From contig JAIQEU010000004.1 in assembly GCA_020073665.1 (NCBI GenBank), positions 62,001 to 126,000 of the forward strand: a stretch of 64,000 nucleotides of DNA, read 5' to 3'. The notes under the pieces are model-generated. The model did not search any database. It was not told the origin of the DNA and saw nothing but the letters and a program-made list of their open reading frames with translations. The position numbers and the translations under genes were made by a program. The DNA is from Terriglobia bacterium. Lineage in GTDB: Bacteria > Acidobacteriota > Terriglobia > Terriglobales > Acidobacteriaceae. Of this stretch, positions 42,559 through 50,819 are shown one piece after another. Position 1 is the first letter of the stretch. The number at the start of each line of letters is the position of its first letter.

Positions 42559-43677
42559 GTGAAAAACAACCGTATTCCCAGCCTGGATGGGCTTCGCGCG
42601 ATCTCCATCGCGCTGGTGATTGTAGGTCACGTCTACCGCTCGGCTACCCACACTGGGCCCCATACCCCTTTCTGGCTAGTGGTCGGAAACGCCAGCCTGG
42701 GTGTCTCGATCTTTTTTGTCATCAGCGGATTCCTGATCACCAGCCTCCTGTTGCGTGAGCACGAGCGCTACGCGGCCATCAGCCTGCGAAACTTCTATAT
42801 ACGGCGTTTCTTTCGAATTTTCCCGGGTTTCTACGCCTACGTGGGCTGCATCGCGCTGCTGGGCGGCCTGGGCTGGTTGCGCCTCAGCCGGGGGGACCTG
42901 GTAAGCGCTGCCACTTTCACCTGGAACTATTCCCGCTTTGCCACTTCATGGGCGCTCGAACATATCTGGTCGCTCAGCGTCGAGGAGCAGTTTTACATCC
43001 TGTGGCCATCTGCGCTGGCGATCCTGTTGCGACGCACCAGCAAGCAGGCAGCGGCGAAAGTGGCGCTGGCGGTGATCATCGCTGGACCGTTCAGCCGGGT
43101 TGCAACCCACTTCTGGGCGGGCTCCTTCTACGCCGATCATTCTTATTATTTGCTGCACACGCGTCTTGATACCTTGATGTTTGGCTGCCTGTGCGCGCTG
43201 CTGACTGGATCTGACGTCCTCGAACAGGTCTACCGGGCGACCGCGAAAGTCATTTGGATTTTCCCGGTCTTCTTTCTTATCCTGTCGCCCTTGTTGCGCT
43301 TCTGGTTCGGCGATCGGTATCTCTTTGTTGCCGGCTACACCCTGGAAGGATTCAGCATAGCGGCAACCATGCTCTGGCTGGTACGCAACCGTTCTTCTCT
43401 GGTCGGAAGAGCGCTCAATTCCCGCGTCCCGGTATTCATTGGAGTTCTGTCGTATAGCCTTTATCTTTGGCAGCAGTTGTTCTTGAATCCCGGGAACACC
43501 TCGGTCACGGGCAAGGTCCCGCTGGCTCTCATTTGTGTCGCCATTGCGTCCGTCCTTTCCTACTACTTTGTTGAACGGCCCTGCCTTGAATATCGCACCC
43601 GGTTTGAGCGGCCGCCGGTCAAAGCTGCTTTGATTGACCAGTCTGCGCCGCAGGGGTCTGAGATGCCGGCAGCGTAA
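42559..43677 (+). CDS. Acyltransferase-3 family protein (OafA/YrhL-like)
   Basis: A 372-residue polytopic membrane enzyme. The N-terminal 'IPSLDGLRAISIALVIVGHV' with the catalytic-site His, and 'FFVISGFLITSLLLREHER' with 'RNFYIRRFFRIFPGFY', are diagnostic. About ten helices are present. It acylates (often acetylates) surface carbohydrates using cytoplasmic acyl-CoA. GTG 42559 is the start. It precedes the methyltransferase/glycosyltransferase genes and may modify their product. Confidence 0.9.
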   Translation: MKNNRIPSLDGLRAISIALVIVGHVYRSATHTGPHTPFWLVVGNASLGVSIFFVISGFLITSLLLREHERYAAISLRNFYIRRFFRIFPGFYAYVGCIALLGGLGWLRLSRGDLVSAATFTWNYSRFATSWALEHIWSLSVEEQFYILWPSALAILLRRTSKQAAAKVALAVIIAGPFSRVATHFWAGSFYADHSYYLLHTRLDTLMFGCLCALLTGSDVLEQVYRATAKVIWIFPVFFLILSPLLRFWFGDRYLFVAGYTLEGFSIAATMLWLVRNRSSLVGRALNSRVPVFIGVLSYSLYLWQQLFLNPGNTSVTGKVPLALICVAIASVLSYYFVERPCLEYRTRFERPPVKAALIDQSAPQGSEMPAA

Positions 43678-43828
43678 GAGAGCTGGGAAAAATCAAGCAC
43701 TAGTATCGGATGAGTTTCGCGACCGCAGCGCAGGAGCGGCTTCTGTCCTCGGCGGTTGCGTTCGCGTGTACGCACCAAAATGTACGATTGCGAGAGACTG
43801 AAATGCTCACGTAGAATCGCTCCAACCA

Positions 43829-45385
43829 ATGTCCCTGGAAGAGAACCTTAAGAGCATGGAGCGTAGCCGCGAGGCTTACTGGCGACGCTACCCGAATACG
43901 TCGCCGCTCAAGCTGCGCTGGCGCGCGCTCACCGTCCGCCACTCCTTCCACGTGCTGCCCGGGGAGTCGATCCTCGAACTGGGCGCGGGCAGCGGCCTGT
44001 GGACGGAACATCTTTCCGCTGTGCTGCGGGGCGAAAATCCGATCACCGCAGCGGTATTCAATGAGGAATTCGCGGAGTCGCGGCGAGACATCGCCAACGT
44101 CAAGTTCGTAAGAATAGCCAGCCTGTACGAGGACCTGCCTGCAGAAAGCTTCGATTACGTGGTAGGTACCGCGATTCTCTGCCACGACCAGTTCCCGCAA
44201 AACCTGGCGGCTCTTTACCGGCTGTTGAAGCCGGGCGGCCAGTTGCTTTTTTTCGAATCCAACTACTGGAACCCGCAGGTCTTCGTTAAGAACTATGTTC
44301 GACCGGTCGGCCGCTGGGCGGGAGTGGCGCCTTGCCAGGTGGGCATGCGCCGCTACAAGCTCATGAAAGCCGCATCGCACCAGGGTTTCACCAACCTGGA
44401 AATCATTCCTTACGACATTATTCATGCGCGGACGCCACGCTCTCTCATCCCGCTGCTGCAGGCCAGCGCCTTCGTGGCGGAACATACTCCGCTCATCAAG
44501 GAGATGTGCGGGACGCTGTACATCTGGGGAAAGAAACCGGGCAACGAGCAGGCGCGCCGGCCACGCGTCAACCTGGCTACGCATCGCACGCTCTTTGACT
44601 CGGTCTCCGTGGTGGCGCCTTGCTACAACGAGGAGATGAACATCCCTCCCTTGGTGGACGCGCTGGTCCAGATGTATGGCGACTATCTCCACGAGATCAT
44701 CATCGTCAACGACAACAGCACGGACCGGACCGGCGAGGTAGCCCGGCAAGTCGCGCTCAAAGAGCCGCGGGTGAAAGTTGTGGATCGCAAGCCTCCGGGC
44801 GGCGTTGGCAGGGCATTCCGCGACGGGTACGCGGCTGCCACCGGACGCTACATCCTCACCATGGACAGCGACTTTCTGCAGATTGTCCCCGAGCTTCGCG
44901 ACCTGTTCGACGTGGTTGCCGCGGGGCATGACGGCGCCATCGGCAGCCGCTTTTCGCACGATTCGGTGCTGATGAACTACCCGTTTTTCAAGATTCTGTG
45001 CAACCGCAGCTTCCATTTGCTGGTGAACCTGTTCCTTCCCTGCCGCATTCGTGACATTTCCAACAATCTGAAGCTTTACCGGGCCGAGATCCTCAAGAAC
45101 CTTGAGATCACGCAAAACCATTTTGCCGCCAACGTAGAAACCGGGCTGAAACCGATCTTGTCGGGCTACGATGTGCGCGAGGTGCCCATCTCCTGGATTA
45201 ATCGCAGCATCCACATGGGGAGTTCGTCGTTCAAGATCGTGAAGGTAGCCCCCAACTATTTCCTGGAATTCCTCAACATTGTTTCGGCGACTTGGCGGGG
45301 CCGGCGCCGGTTCGTGAAAGGCAACAATGTCGCGGTATTGGAGAAACCAGCTTCCGAGCCGCCTGCCGAGCGGTCCGCCAGCTGA
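43829..45385 (+). CDS. Fused SAM methyltransferase - family 2 glycosyltransferase
   Basis: A 518-residue two-domain protein. Residues about 1-235 form a class I methyltransferase, with SAM motif ILELGAGSGLWTEHL and 'LYRLLKPGGQLLFFESNYW'. Residues about 255-480 form a GT-A glycosyltransferase with 'VSVVAPCYNEEMNIPPLVDAL', 'HEIIIVNDNSTDRTGEVA' and 'YILTMDSDFLQIVPEL', close to dolichol-phosphate-mannose-synthase-like enzymes. No membrane helix is evident. It starts a three-gene unit with a second methyltransferase and a GT39 enzyme, probably making and transferring a methylated sugar. Confidence 0.88.
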   Translation: MSLEENLKSMERSREAYWRRYPNTSPLKLRWRALTVRHSFHVLPGESILELGAGSGLWTEHLSAVLRGENPITAAVFNEEFAESRRDIANVKFVRIASLYEDLPAESFDYVVGTAILCHDQFPQNLAALYRLLKPGGQLLFFESNYWNPQVFVKNYVRPVGRWAGVAPCQVGMRRYKLMKAASHQGFTNLEIIPYDIIHARTPRSLIPLLQASAFVAEHTPLIKEMCGTLYIWGKKPGNEQARRPRVNLATHRTLFDSVSVVAPCYNEEMNIPPLVDALVQMYGDYLHEIIIVNDNSTDRTGEVARQVALKEPRVKVVDRKPPGGVGRAFRDGYAAATGRYILTMDSDFLQIVPELRDLFDVVAAGHDGAIGSRFSHDSVLMNYPFFKILCNRSFHLLVNLFLPCRIRDISNNLKLYRAEILKNLEITQNHFAANVETGLKPILSGYDVREVPISWINRSIHMGSSSFKIVKVAPNYFLEFLNIVSATWRGRRRFVKGNNVAVLEKPASEPPAERSAS

Positions 45386-45391
45386 GAGTAA

Positions 45392-46339
45392 ATGGTGACG
45401 CCTTCCGCCTTCGGTAAGCAGCCACCTCCAACCGCAGAAGTGGAAACCGGTCTACCTGCATGCCCGCTGTGCTCCCGGCAGGATGTGGAGACCTACAGCG
45501 ATGATCGGGGCCGGCAACTGGCGGCCTCGAACCTGGGTTCCTCGCGGCAGGATGTCTCGCATGGCAAGATCTTGCGCTGCCGCACTTGCGGATTCGGCTT
45601 TCGCCAGCTGCGCCCCACGGATGAAGAACTCTCCCGCCTCTACCGCCAGCTTGATCCCGAGGTTTACGAGCGCGAAACGCGGGGCAGGTTACGCACCGCG
45701 CAGCGCCACCTGAAAATTGTTCAGCGGTATGTGGCGGGCGGCCGCCTGGTGGATGTGGGCTGCGCCTCGGGGAGCTTCTTGCGCTGCGCGGCGGATGCCG
45801 GCTGGAGCGTGGTGGGAGTGGAGCCTGCCCAGACTCTTTGCGCCAAGGCGAAGCAACTGCTCAGTGGGCGAGGCGACATCCTCTGCACCAGTTTGCAGCA
45901 AGCCGGCCTGGCCCCGTCCTCTTTCGACGCGCTCACGCTGTGGGACGTGCTGGAACACGTTCCCGATCCGCTCGAGTTCATGAAGTATTGCGCGTCCTTG
46001 CTCAAGCCAGGCGGATATCTCTTCGCCAATGTTCCCGACTTGGACAGCCGCCAAGCCCGCTTCCTGGGCGAGCGCTGGCCGTTATTGCTGGCCGAACATC
46101 TCAACTACTTCAATCGCCGCAGCCTGAAGTTCTGTGGAGAACGCGCCCAACTGCAGTGGGTTGATTTCGGGCGGCGGCCCGCTTCGTTCTCGCTGGAATA
46201 TGTTTTCTATCGGCTGGCACAGCACCACGTGCTGGGGGCGACACTGAGCCATAGGATGGTGAGTGGAAATTTCCTGGGCGGGATCAGCATCCCGGTATTC
46301 CTGGGCGAGAGCTACGGAGTTTGGAGCCGTCCAGCGTAA
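45392..46339 (+). CDS. Class I SAM-dependent methyltransferase with zinc-ribbon head
   Basis: A 315-residue protein. The N-terminal part has paired cysteines (CPLCSRQD and CRTCGFGF) forming a zinc-binding head, as in many sugar or natural-product C-methyltransferases. The SAM motif VDVGCASGSFLRCAA and 'LWDVLEHVPDPLEFMKY' follow. It is six bases downstream of the fusion gene. It likely methylates a sugar or lipid-linked sugar in the same pathway. Confidence 0.88.
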   Translation: MVTPSAFGKQPPPTAEVETGLPACPLCSRQDVETYSDDRGRQLAASNLGSSRQDVSHGKILRCRTCGFGFRQLRPTDEELSRLYRQLDPEVYERETRGRLRTAQRHLKIVQRYVAGGRLVDVGCASGSFLRCAADAGWSVVGVEPAQTLCAKAKQLLSGRGDILCTSLQQAGLAPSSFDALTLWDVLEHVPDPLEFMKYCASLLKPGGYLFANVPDLDSRQARFLGERWPLLLAEHLNYFNRRSLKFCGERAQLQWVDFGRRPASFSLEYVFYRLAQHHVLGATLSHRMVSGNFLGGISIPVFLGESYGVWSRPA

Positions 46340-46365
46340 GATCCAGGCCGATTGAGGAGAACCGA

Positions 46366-48099
46366 TTGAATCGTGGGAAATACGCAGTGGCTGCCGCACT
46401 CCTGAGCTTGGTTGCGGTGCTTCGGGTGGTGGGAACCTATCGAGTCACAGCGCAGGCATTCGACGAGCCTTGTCACGTTTCATCGGCGATCGAACTTCTG
46501 GACAAGCGCACCTATACGCTGGATGCGTACAACACGCCGCTGGCGCGGATTGGGATCGGTCTCCCGCTCTATCTCGCCGGAGAACGCTATCCCCAAATGC
46601 CGCTCGACGACCCCAACAGTCACAATTACAACTACGTCGGGAACCAGGTCCTCTATGGCGACGGGCACTACCTGCGCAACCTGACCCTTGCCCGTTGCGG
46701 GATTCTTCCCTTCTTAGTGCTCTGTGCAGGGGTGGTCTTTCTCTGGGCTCGCCGCGAGTTTGGAGACTTTGCCGCGGTGATGGCGGTGGCCCTGTTCACC
46801 ACGATCCCGTCGATCCTGGCGTTTTCAAGTATTGCCTACAGCGACATGGCGCCGGCGTTTGCCCAATCGGCAGCCCTGTTTGCGTTTGCCACGTGGCTCG
46901 ACAAGCCTTCTAAAAAGACATGCGTGTGGATGGGCATCACCGCTGGCCTGGCGTTGCTGGCAAAGTTCACGACGTTGGCTTATCTGCCGGCAGCGGGAGC
47001 AGCGATCGTTTTGGGCAGATGGCTGGTGGGCCGCCATGAACGCCTGCCTCAAGCAGCCACGAGACGCCACTCCTTGCGGCAAGTTGCCAGCGCGTTGCTG
47101 ATTGCCGTCGCGGTTATCTGGGCCGGGTACGGGTTCTCGACGGGCCGTGTTCAGGAGAGCATGCAACTCTCGCCGCAGTCGATGCCATCGTTCCAGCATT
47201 TTCCGGGCCCGCTCAGGCCGCTCGCGCGCAACCTGGTCCTCTCGAATCCCGCGATACCAGCCCCCGGACTTTTCCACGGTATAGCCTTGGCATACGCCTT
47301 CAACAACCAGGCGCCACCCTCTTACTTCCGCGGGAGAATTCAGCGCGGAGGGTGGTGGTATTTCTTTCTTGTGGACCTGGCGCTTAAGGCGCCGCTGCCA
47401 TTTCTCCTGCTGAGCGTGGCGGGATTTGTTGCGCTGGCGGGGGTGGCGCGCCGCAAGCAGTGGACTCCGCTCGTCCCGGGGCTGTCGGTTCTTGCCATTC
47501 TCCTGGCGACCACCACGGTGAAGGTCTACTACGGCATCCGCCACGTGATTGTGCTTTTTCCTCTGCTCGCCATCGTGGCGGGCTGCGGCGCCGCTTACCT
47601 CTGGCAACTGCAAGGGAGCCGGCGCGTTTGGGGACGAGCGCTGCTCATCGGGTTGCTGCTGTGGCAGGGCGTTTCCACCGTGGCCGCCCGTCATGATTAC
47701 ATCGCGTACTTCAACGAACTCGCGGGCCAAGATCCCAGCCGGATATTTGTCGCCGGCTGCGACCTGGACTGCGGACAAGACCTCTTCCGGCTGGCGGAAG
47801 AGTTGCATGCCAAACACATTTCAAACCCAAGCATCGCGATCTGGACCAGCGCCGACGTAAGCCAGTCCGGCTTGCCGCCCTTTCGCATTCCCGAACCGTT
47901 CAAGCCGGTCACCGGCTGGTTCGCGGTCAGCCTGCGGGCCCAACGCATGGGAGACTTTTTCCATTCAAGTTATCCTGGCGCGTTCGCATGGCTGGACCAA
48001 TATCGACCGGTGGAGCGGATTGGGAAAACGATATTGCTGTATTACATTCCGGAGAATGGAACTGGCGGCCAGCCTACGGCTCCGAATCAAGGCAAGTAA
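46366..48099 (+). CDS. GT39-like membrane glycosyltransferase (ArnT/PMT type)
   Basis: A 577-residue enzyme with about eleven hydrophobic helices. The acidic motif near the N terminus (AQAFDEPCHVSSAIEL) corresponds to the DE/DD catalytic motif of the lipid-phosphate-sugar-dependent GT-C fold. 'AYSDMAPAFAQSAALFAFAT' and 'KVYYGIRHVIVLFPLLAI' are typical GT39 segments. TTG 46366 follows GAGGAG at six bases and is the preferred start; an upstream TTG at 46321 overlaps the previous gene. It probably transfers the sugar made by the upstream genes on the periplasmic side. Confidence 0.86.
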   Translation: MNRGKYAVAAALLSLVAVLRVVGTYRVTAQAFDEPCHVSSAIELLDKRTYTLDAYNTPLARIGIGLPLYLAGERYPQMPLDDPNSHNYNYVGNQVLYGDGHYLRNLTLARCGILPFLVLCAGVVFLWARREFGDFAAVMAVALFTTIPSILAFSSIAYSDMAPAFAQSAALFAFATWLDKPSKKTCVWMGITAGLALLAKFTTLAYLPAAGAAIVLGRWLVGRHERLPQAATRRHSLRQVASALLIAVAVIWAGYGFSTGRVQESMQLSPQSMPSFQHFPGPLRPLARNLVLSNPAIPAPGLFHGIALAYAFNNQAPPSYFRGRIQRGGWWYFFLVDLALKAPLPFLLLSVAGFVALAGVARRKQWTPLVPGLSVLAILLATTTVKVYYGIRHVIVLFPLLAIVAGCGAAYLWQLQGSRRVWGRALLIGLLLWQGVSTVAARHDYIAYFNELAGQDPSRIFVAGCDLDCGQDLFRLAEELHAKHISNPSIAIWTSADVSQSGLPPFRIPEPFKPVTGWFAVSLRAQRMGDFFHSSYPGAFAWLDQYRPVERIGKTILLYYIPENGTGGQPTAPNQGK

Positions 48100-48734
48100 G
48101 TTCTGCCTTGTAAGTCTCCCGGGAAGCGCCGACGCGAGAAAGGTTCCACGTGGAACATTCCCCTAACGGCAAGCGATTGAGCGGAAGTGCCGGTGTCCGG
48201 CACCGTAGTATCGCTTCAGACCTCGAGGCATGCGTGTGATCGTATCGCCACCAGGAAGGGAAGGTCGGTGACGCTGCACACACCCGCCCCTAGCAAAAAG
48301 CGCAAGGAGCGGGGCGGCCCCGAATTATTATATGACTTACAATTATCGCCAAGGGTGGGGCACCCGGCGAAAGGTGGGCCACCCGCCAGTTTGCGAAAAG
48401 GGTAGGTGCTGGGAATCGCCGGTGCAGGCTCCGGGACGACGGTCCGTAGAATTAAGGGAGAAACCCCAAGCGGGAGACGACCGTGGAATCCCACCCTTCG
48501 CAAAAAGCGCGAAGGATGGGGCACCCGGCGAAGGATGGGGCACCCGGCATTCGCACGGACTTTAGAGCCAGATCATTTTGCCGGGTGCCCCACCCTTCGT
48601 TTTTTGAAGGGTGGGATTCCACGGTCGTCTCCCGCTTGGGATTTCTCGCTGGCGCTTGAAGTGGCGGTCGTCCCCAGGGTGCAGCGATGATCCCCGGCAC
48701 CCACCCTTTTCGCGCTCTTTCCGCGCGCGCCCTT
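48100..48734. repeat. Intergenic palindromic repeat island
   Basis: No credible gene; the open frames here encode only translated repeat. A perfect 35-bp inverted repeat has arms at 48465-48499 and 48606-48640. Inside it lie two direct copies of GAAGGATGGGGCACCCGGC (about 48511-48548) and their inverted partner (about 48579-48599). Degenerate copies of the GGTGGGGCACCC word occur at 48352-48375, and a partial one near 48690-48712. Such GGGTGCCCCACCC repeats are common between genes of acidobacteria (recollection). The arms could fold into a large cruciform or RNA hairpin. Confidence 0.8.
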
Positions 48735-50645
48735 TCAGCGCACGACGATCTTGCTGACCAGCTTTGCGTTGCTGAGGGGGTTGAGGATCTCGAGCGGGAC
48801 CTCTCCGGGCGATTGGGCGCGATACTCGAAGTCGTAGGTCTCCCCGGAAACGATGTGCAGGGCGGCGTTGGATTCCCCCGCAAGGCGCGCGGGGACATCG
48901 GCGCCGTCCTTGGCAAGGGCGCGCCAAGTCGCCGGATGCTCCTGGCTGCCGAGGCGGAAATTCGCCAGCAGGTTCGGAGCCATGTTGATCAGGCGCAGGC
49001 GGTAGGTTGTCCCTTGCGCCAGGGTAATCGGTTCAGGCGTTTCTACCCCGTTGATGGTGATGCGCTTGGCATCAAAAAATGTGTCCCGCGTGCCGATGAC
49101 CAGCAGCTTGTCGTGCTCGGGATCGAAAGACTGGCCGGGCTCGAGGACGATGAGACCGCCGTACACGCCGCCGCTGAGCTGGGTCGGGTCCTCGGCGTGG
49201 GTGTGATAGATGAAGGTGCCGGCACGGCTGGGAGTGAAGCGCGCCACGAAGCTCGCCCCGGGTGCGATTGCGGGAGTCACCTGGTCGCCGACGCCGCCGC
49301 CGACCACGCCGTCATAGTAGCTCTCCAGTTCAATGCCGTGCCAGTGAATGCTAGTCGCCGCATTCAGGTGATTGACCACGGTGATTTCGGTGGGCTGGCC
49401 GCGGGTGACGACGATGGGTGGGCCGACCGCGCGGTCGTTTGAAACCACGAGCTTCTTTCCCTCGCGCACCGAACAGGCGAATGTCGGCTCATTGGCTTTC
49501 GCCGCCGCCGGTTCAATCACCAGGTCGATCTTCCGCGCTGCCTCCACGGGAGGCGGCGCTGCCGGCGCGCCGGCGGGCGCTTTCACATTGATGACTAGCA
49601 CCAGGCCGGCCATGTCGAGCATGCCCGGCATGGCGCTGCCATCGTGATGGTGCGCGGCCAGGGCCGGCTCGGCAGGCGCGGATTGGCCGGCAGGCGTGAA
49701 CGTGGGCACGCGTTCGTCCTTCGAAAAGTGGAATTGAAAGTGGCAATGGAACAGCCAACGGCCAACATGCTCAGGCGACCACTCCATCATCATGGTGCTG
49801 GCGGGTTTGACAACCTGCGTAACCACCGACTGGCGATCGTTACCCGCAAACTGGGTGTCCGAATCCGAGTCGCCCAGACTCAGCAGCTTGTAGAAGGCGC
49901 CATGCAGGTGCATGGGATGCTCCGCAAAGCCGGGATTGATCACGCGCCAGCGGACCGTGTCGCCGGCCGTGTATTCCAGCGGCTCGGTGAATGGATAGGA
50001 CTTGCCATTGATCGTGACCACTTCGAAATTGGCGTGCACCATGTCGGGGGGAACCAGGAGCACATTGATCACGAACACGCGATCGGCAACGACGTCGCCA
50101 GGCGGGTCGACGATGAAGGCGCCGTTGAGATGGGCGTCTTCAAAGACTGGCTGCTGAAGCACCCCCAGCAGGCCGACGGCGCGTGGCACCGTGGTGCGCG
50201 CCCAGTAGTAGTAGGTTCCGGGAGCGCCAGCCAGAAAAGTGCGCTCGCGGCTTTCGCCGGGAGACACCGGCAGTTCATCTTTGGCGTCGCCGGGGCGGGT
50301 GTGCAACCCGTATACCTTGGCTGGGACCTTCAGTTGGTTGGTGACCGTGACATGAACCATGGTGCCCTGCGGCACGCGCAGCATCGGCCCGGGAATCTGC
50401 GCCGGGTGACCGGGTTCGCCGAATGCCTGGACGAATAATTGTGGTCCGTCCTCGGCCTCCGGATGCCAGGCCCCGCTGCGGATCTCGAGTTGAAGGTTCA
50501 GAACACCGCCCTGCAGCATGCCGGCGGGCGTGCGGTTCTGGTTGGCAACAACCGGACCCGGCTGTGCGAACCCGCAAACCGGCAAGAGGCAGAACAGCGA
50601 AACACAACAGCGAAACACTAAAGTTCTCAACAGACCACCCCGCAT
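48735..50645 (-). CDS. Multicopper oxidase with permuted copper motifs
   Basis: A 636-residue secreted protein (signal about 1-27, ending GFAQ). The copper motifs occur in unusual order: HPMHLHG at 243-249 and HCHFQFH at 300-306 come first, HWHG at 434-437 and HTH at 481-483 come second. In ordinary laccase-like enzymes HWHG/HTH are N-terminal and HPxHLHG/HCH C-terminal. The first cupredoxin domain has only vestiges (GLHTRP where HWHG is expected). A His/Met-rich linker (AHHHDGSAMPGMLDM) lies near 331-346. All motifs for one mononuclear and one trinuclear site are present, so activity is plausible. Confidence 0.88.
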   Translation of the reverse strand: MRGGLLRTLVFRCCVSLFCLLPVCGFAQPGPVVANQNRTPAGMLQGGVLNLQLEIRSGAWHPEAEDGPQLFVQAFGEPGHPAQIPGPMLRVPQGTMVHVTVTNQLKVPAKVYGLHTRPGDAKDELPVSPGESRERTFLAGAPGTYYYWARTTVPRAVGLLGVLQQPVFEDAHLNGAFIVDPPGDVVADRVFVINVLLVPPDMVHANFEVVTINGKSYPFTEPLEYTAGDTVRWRVINPGFAEHPMHLHGAFYKLLSLGDSDSDTQFAGNDRQSVVTQVVKPASTMMMEWSPEHVGRWLFHCHFQFHFSKDERVPTFTPAGQSAPAEPALAAHHHDGSAMPGMLDMAGLVLVINVKAPAGAPAAPPPVEAARKIDLVIEPAAAKANEPTFACSVREGKKLVVSNDRAVGPPIVVTRGQPTEITVVNHLNAATSIHWHGIELESYYDGVVGGGVGDQVTPAIAPGASFVARFTPSRAGTFIYHTHAEDPTQLSGGVYGGLIVLEPGQSFDPEHDKLLVIGTRDTFFDAKRITINGVETPEPITLAQGTTYRLRLINMAPNLLANFRLGSQEHPATWRALAKDGADVPARLAGESNAALHIVSGETYDFEYRAQSPGEVPLEILNPLSNAKLVSKIVVR

Positions 50646-50819
50646 TCGCTTGTCATTATGTCAGTTCGCGCACTCCTGTCAACCGGGATGATCCCGGGTC
50701 GGCTTCGGAGGAGAATCACGCCTGTCCGCCAGTTTGTCATCCCTGAACACGCTAACAATCTATTGTCCGGTGGCAGGCGGCCCTGGCTCTTATCGTGGGC
50801 CACCTCAGAAGACGCGTCT

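Noticed and set aside
43700-45214. 504-codon minus-strand frame opposite the methyltransferase-GT2 fusion
   Set aside because: The fusion protein has intact SAM and GT-A motifs across the whole stretch; the antisense frame has none.
48216-48524. Leftward 102-codon open frame in the repeat island, and overlapping frames on both strands
   Set aside because: They consist of translated palindromic repeats (His-Pro-Ser-rich text); the same words appear in several frames and both strands, so they are repeat artefacts, not genes.
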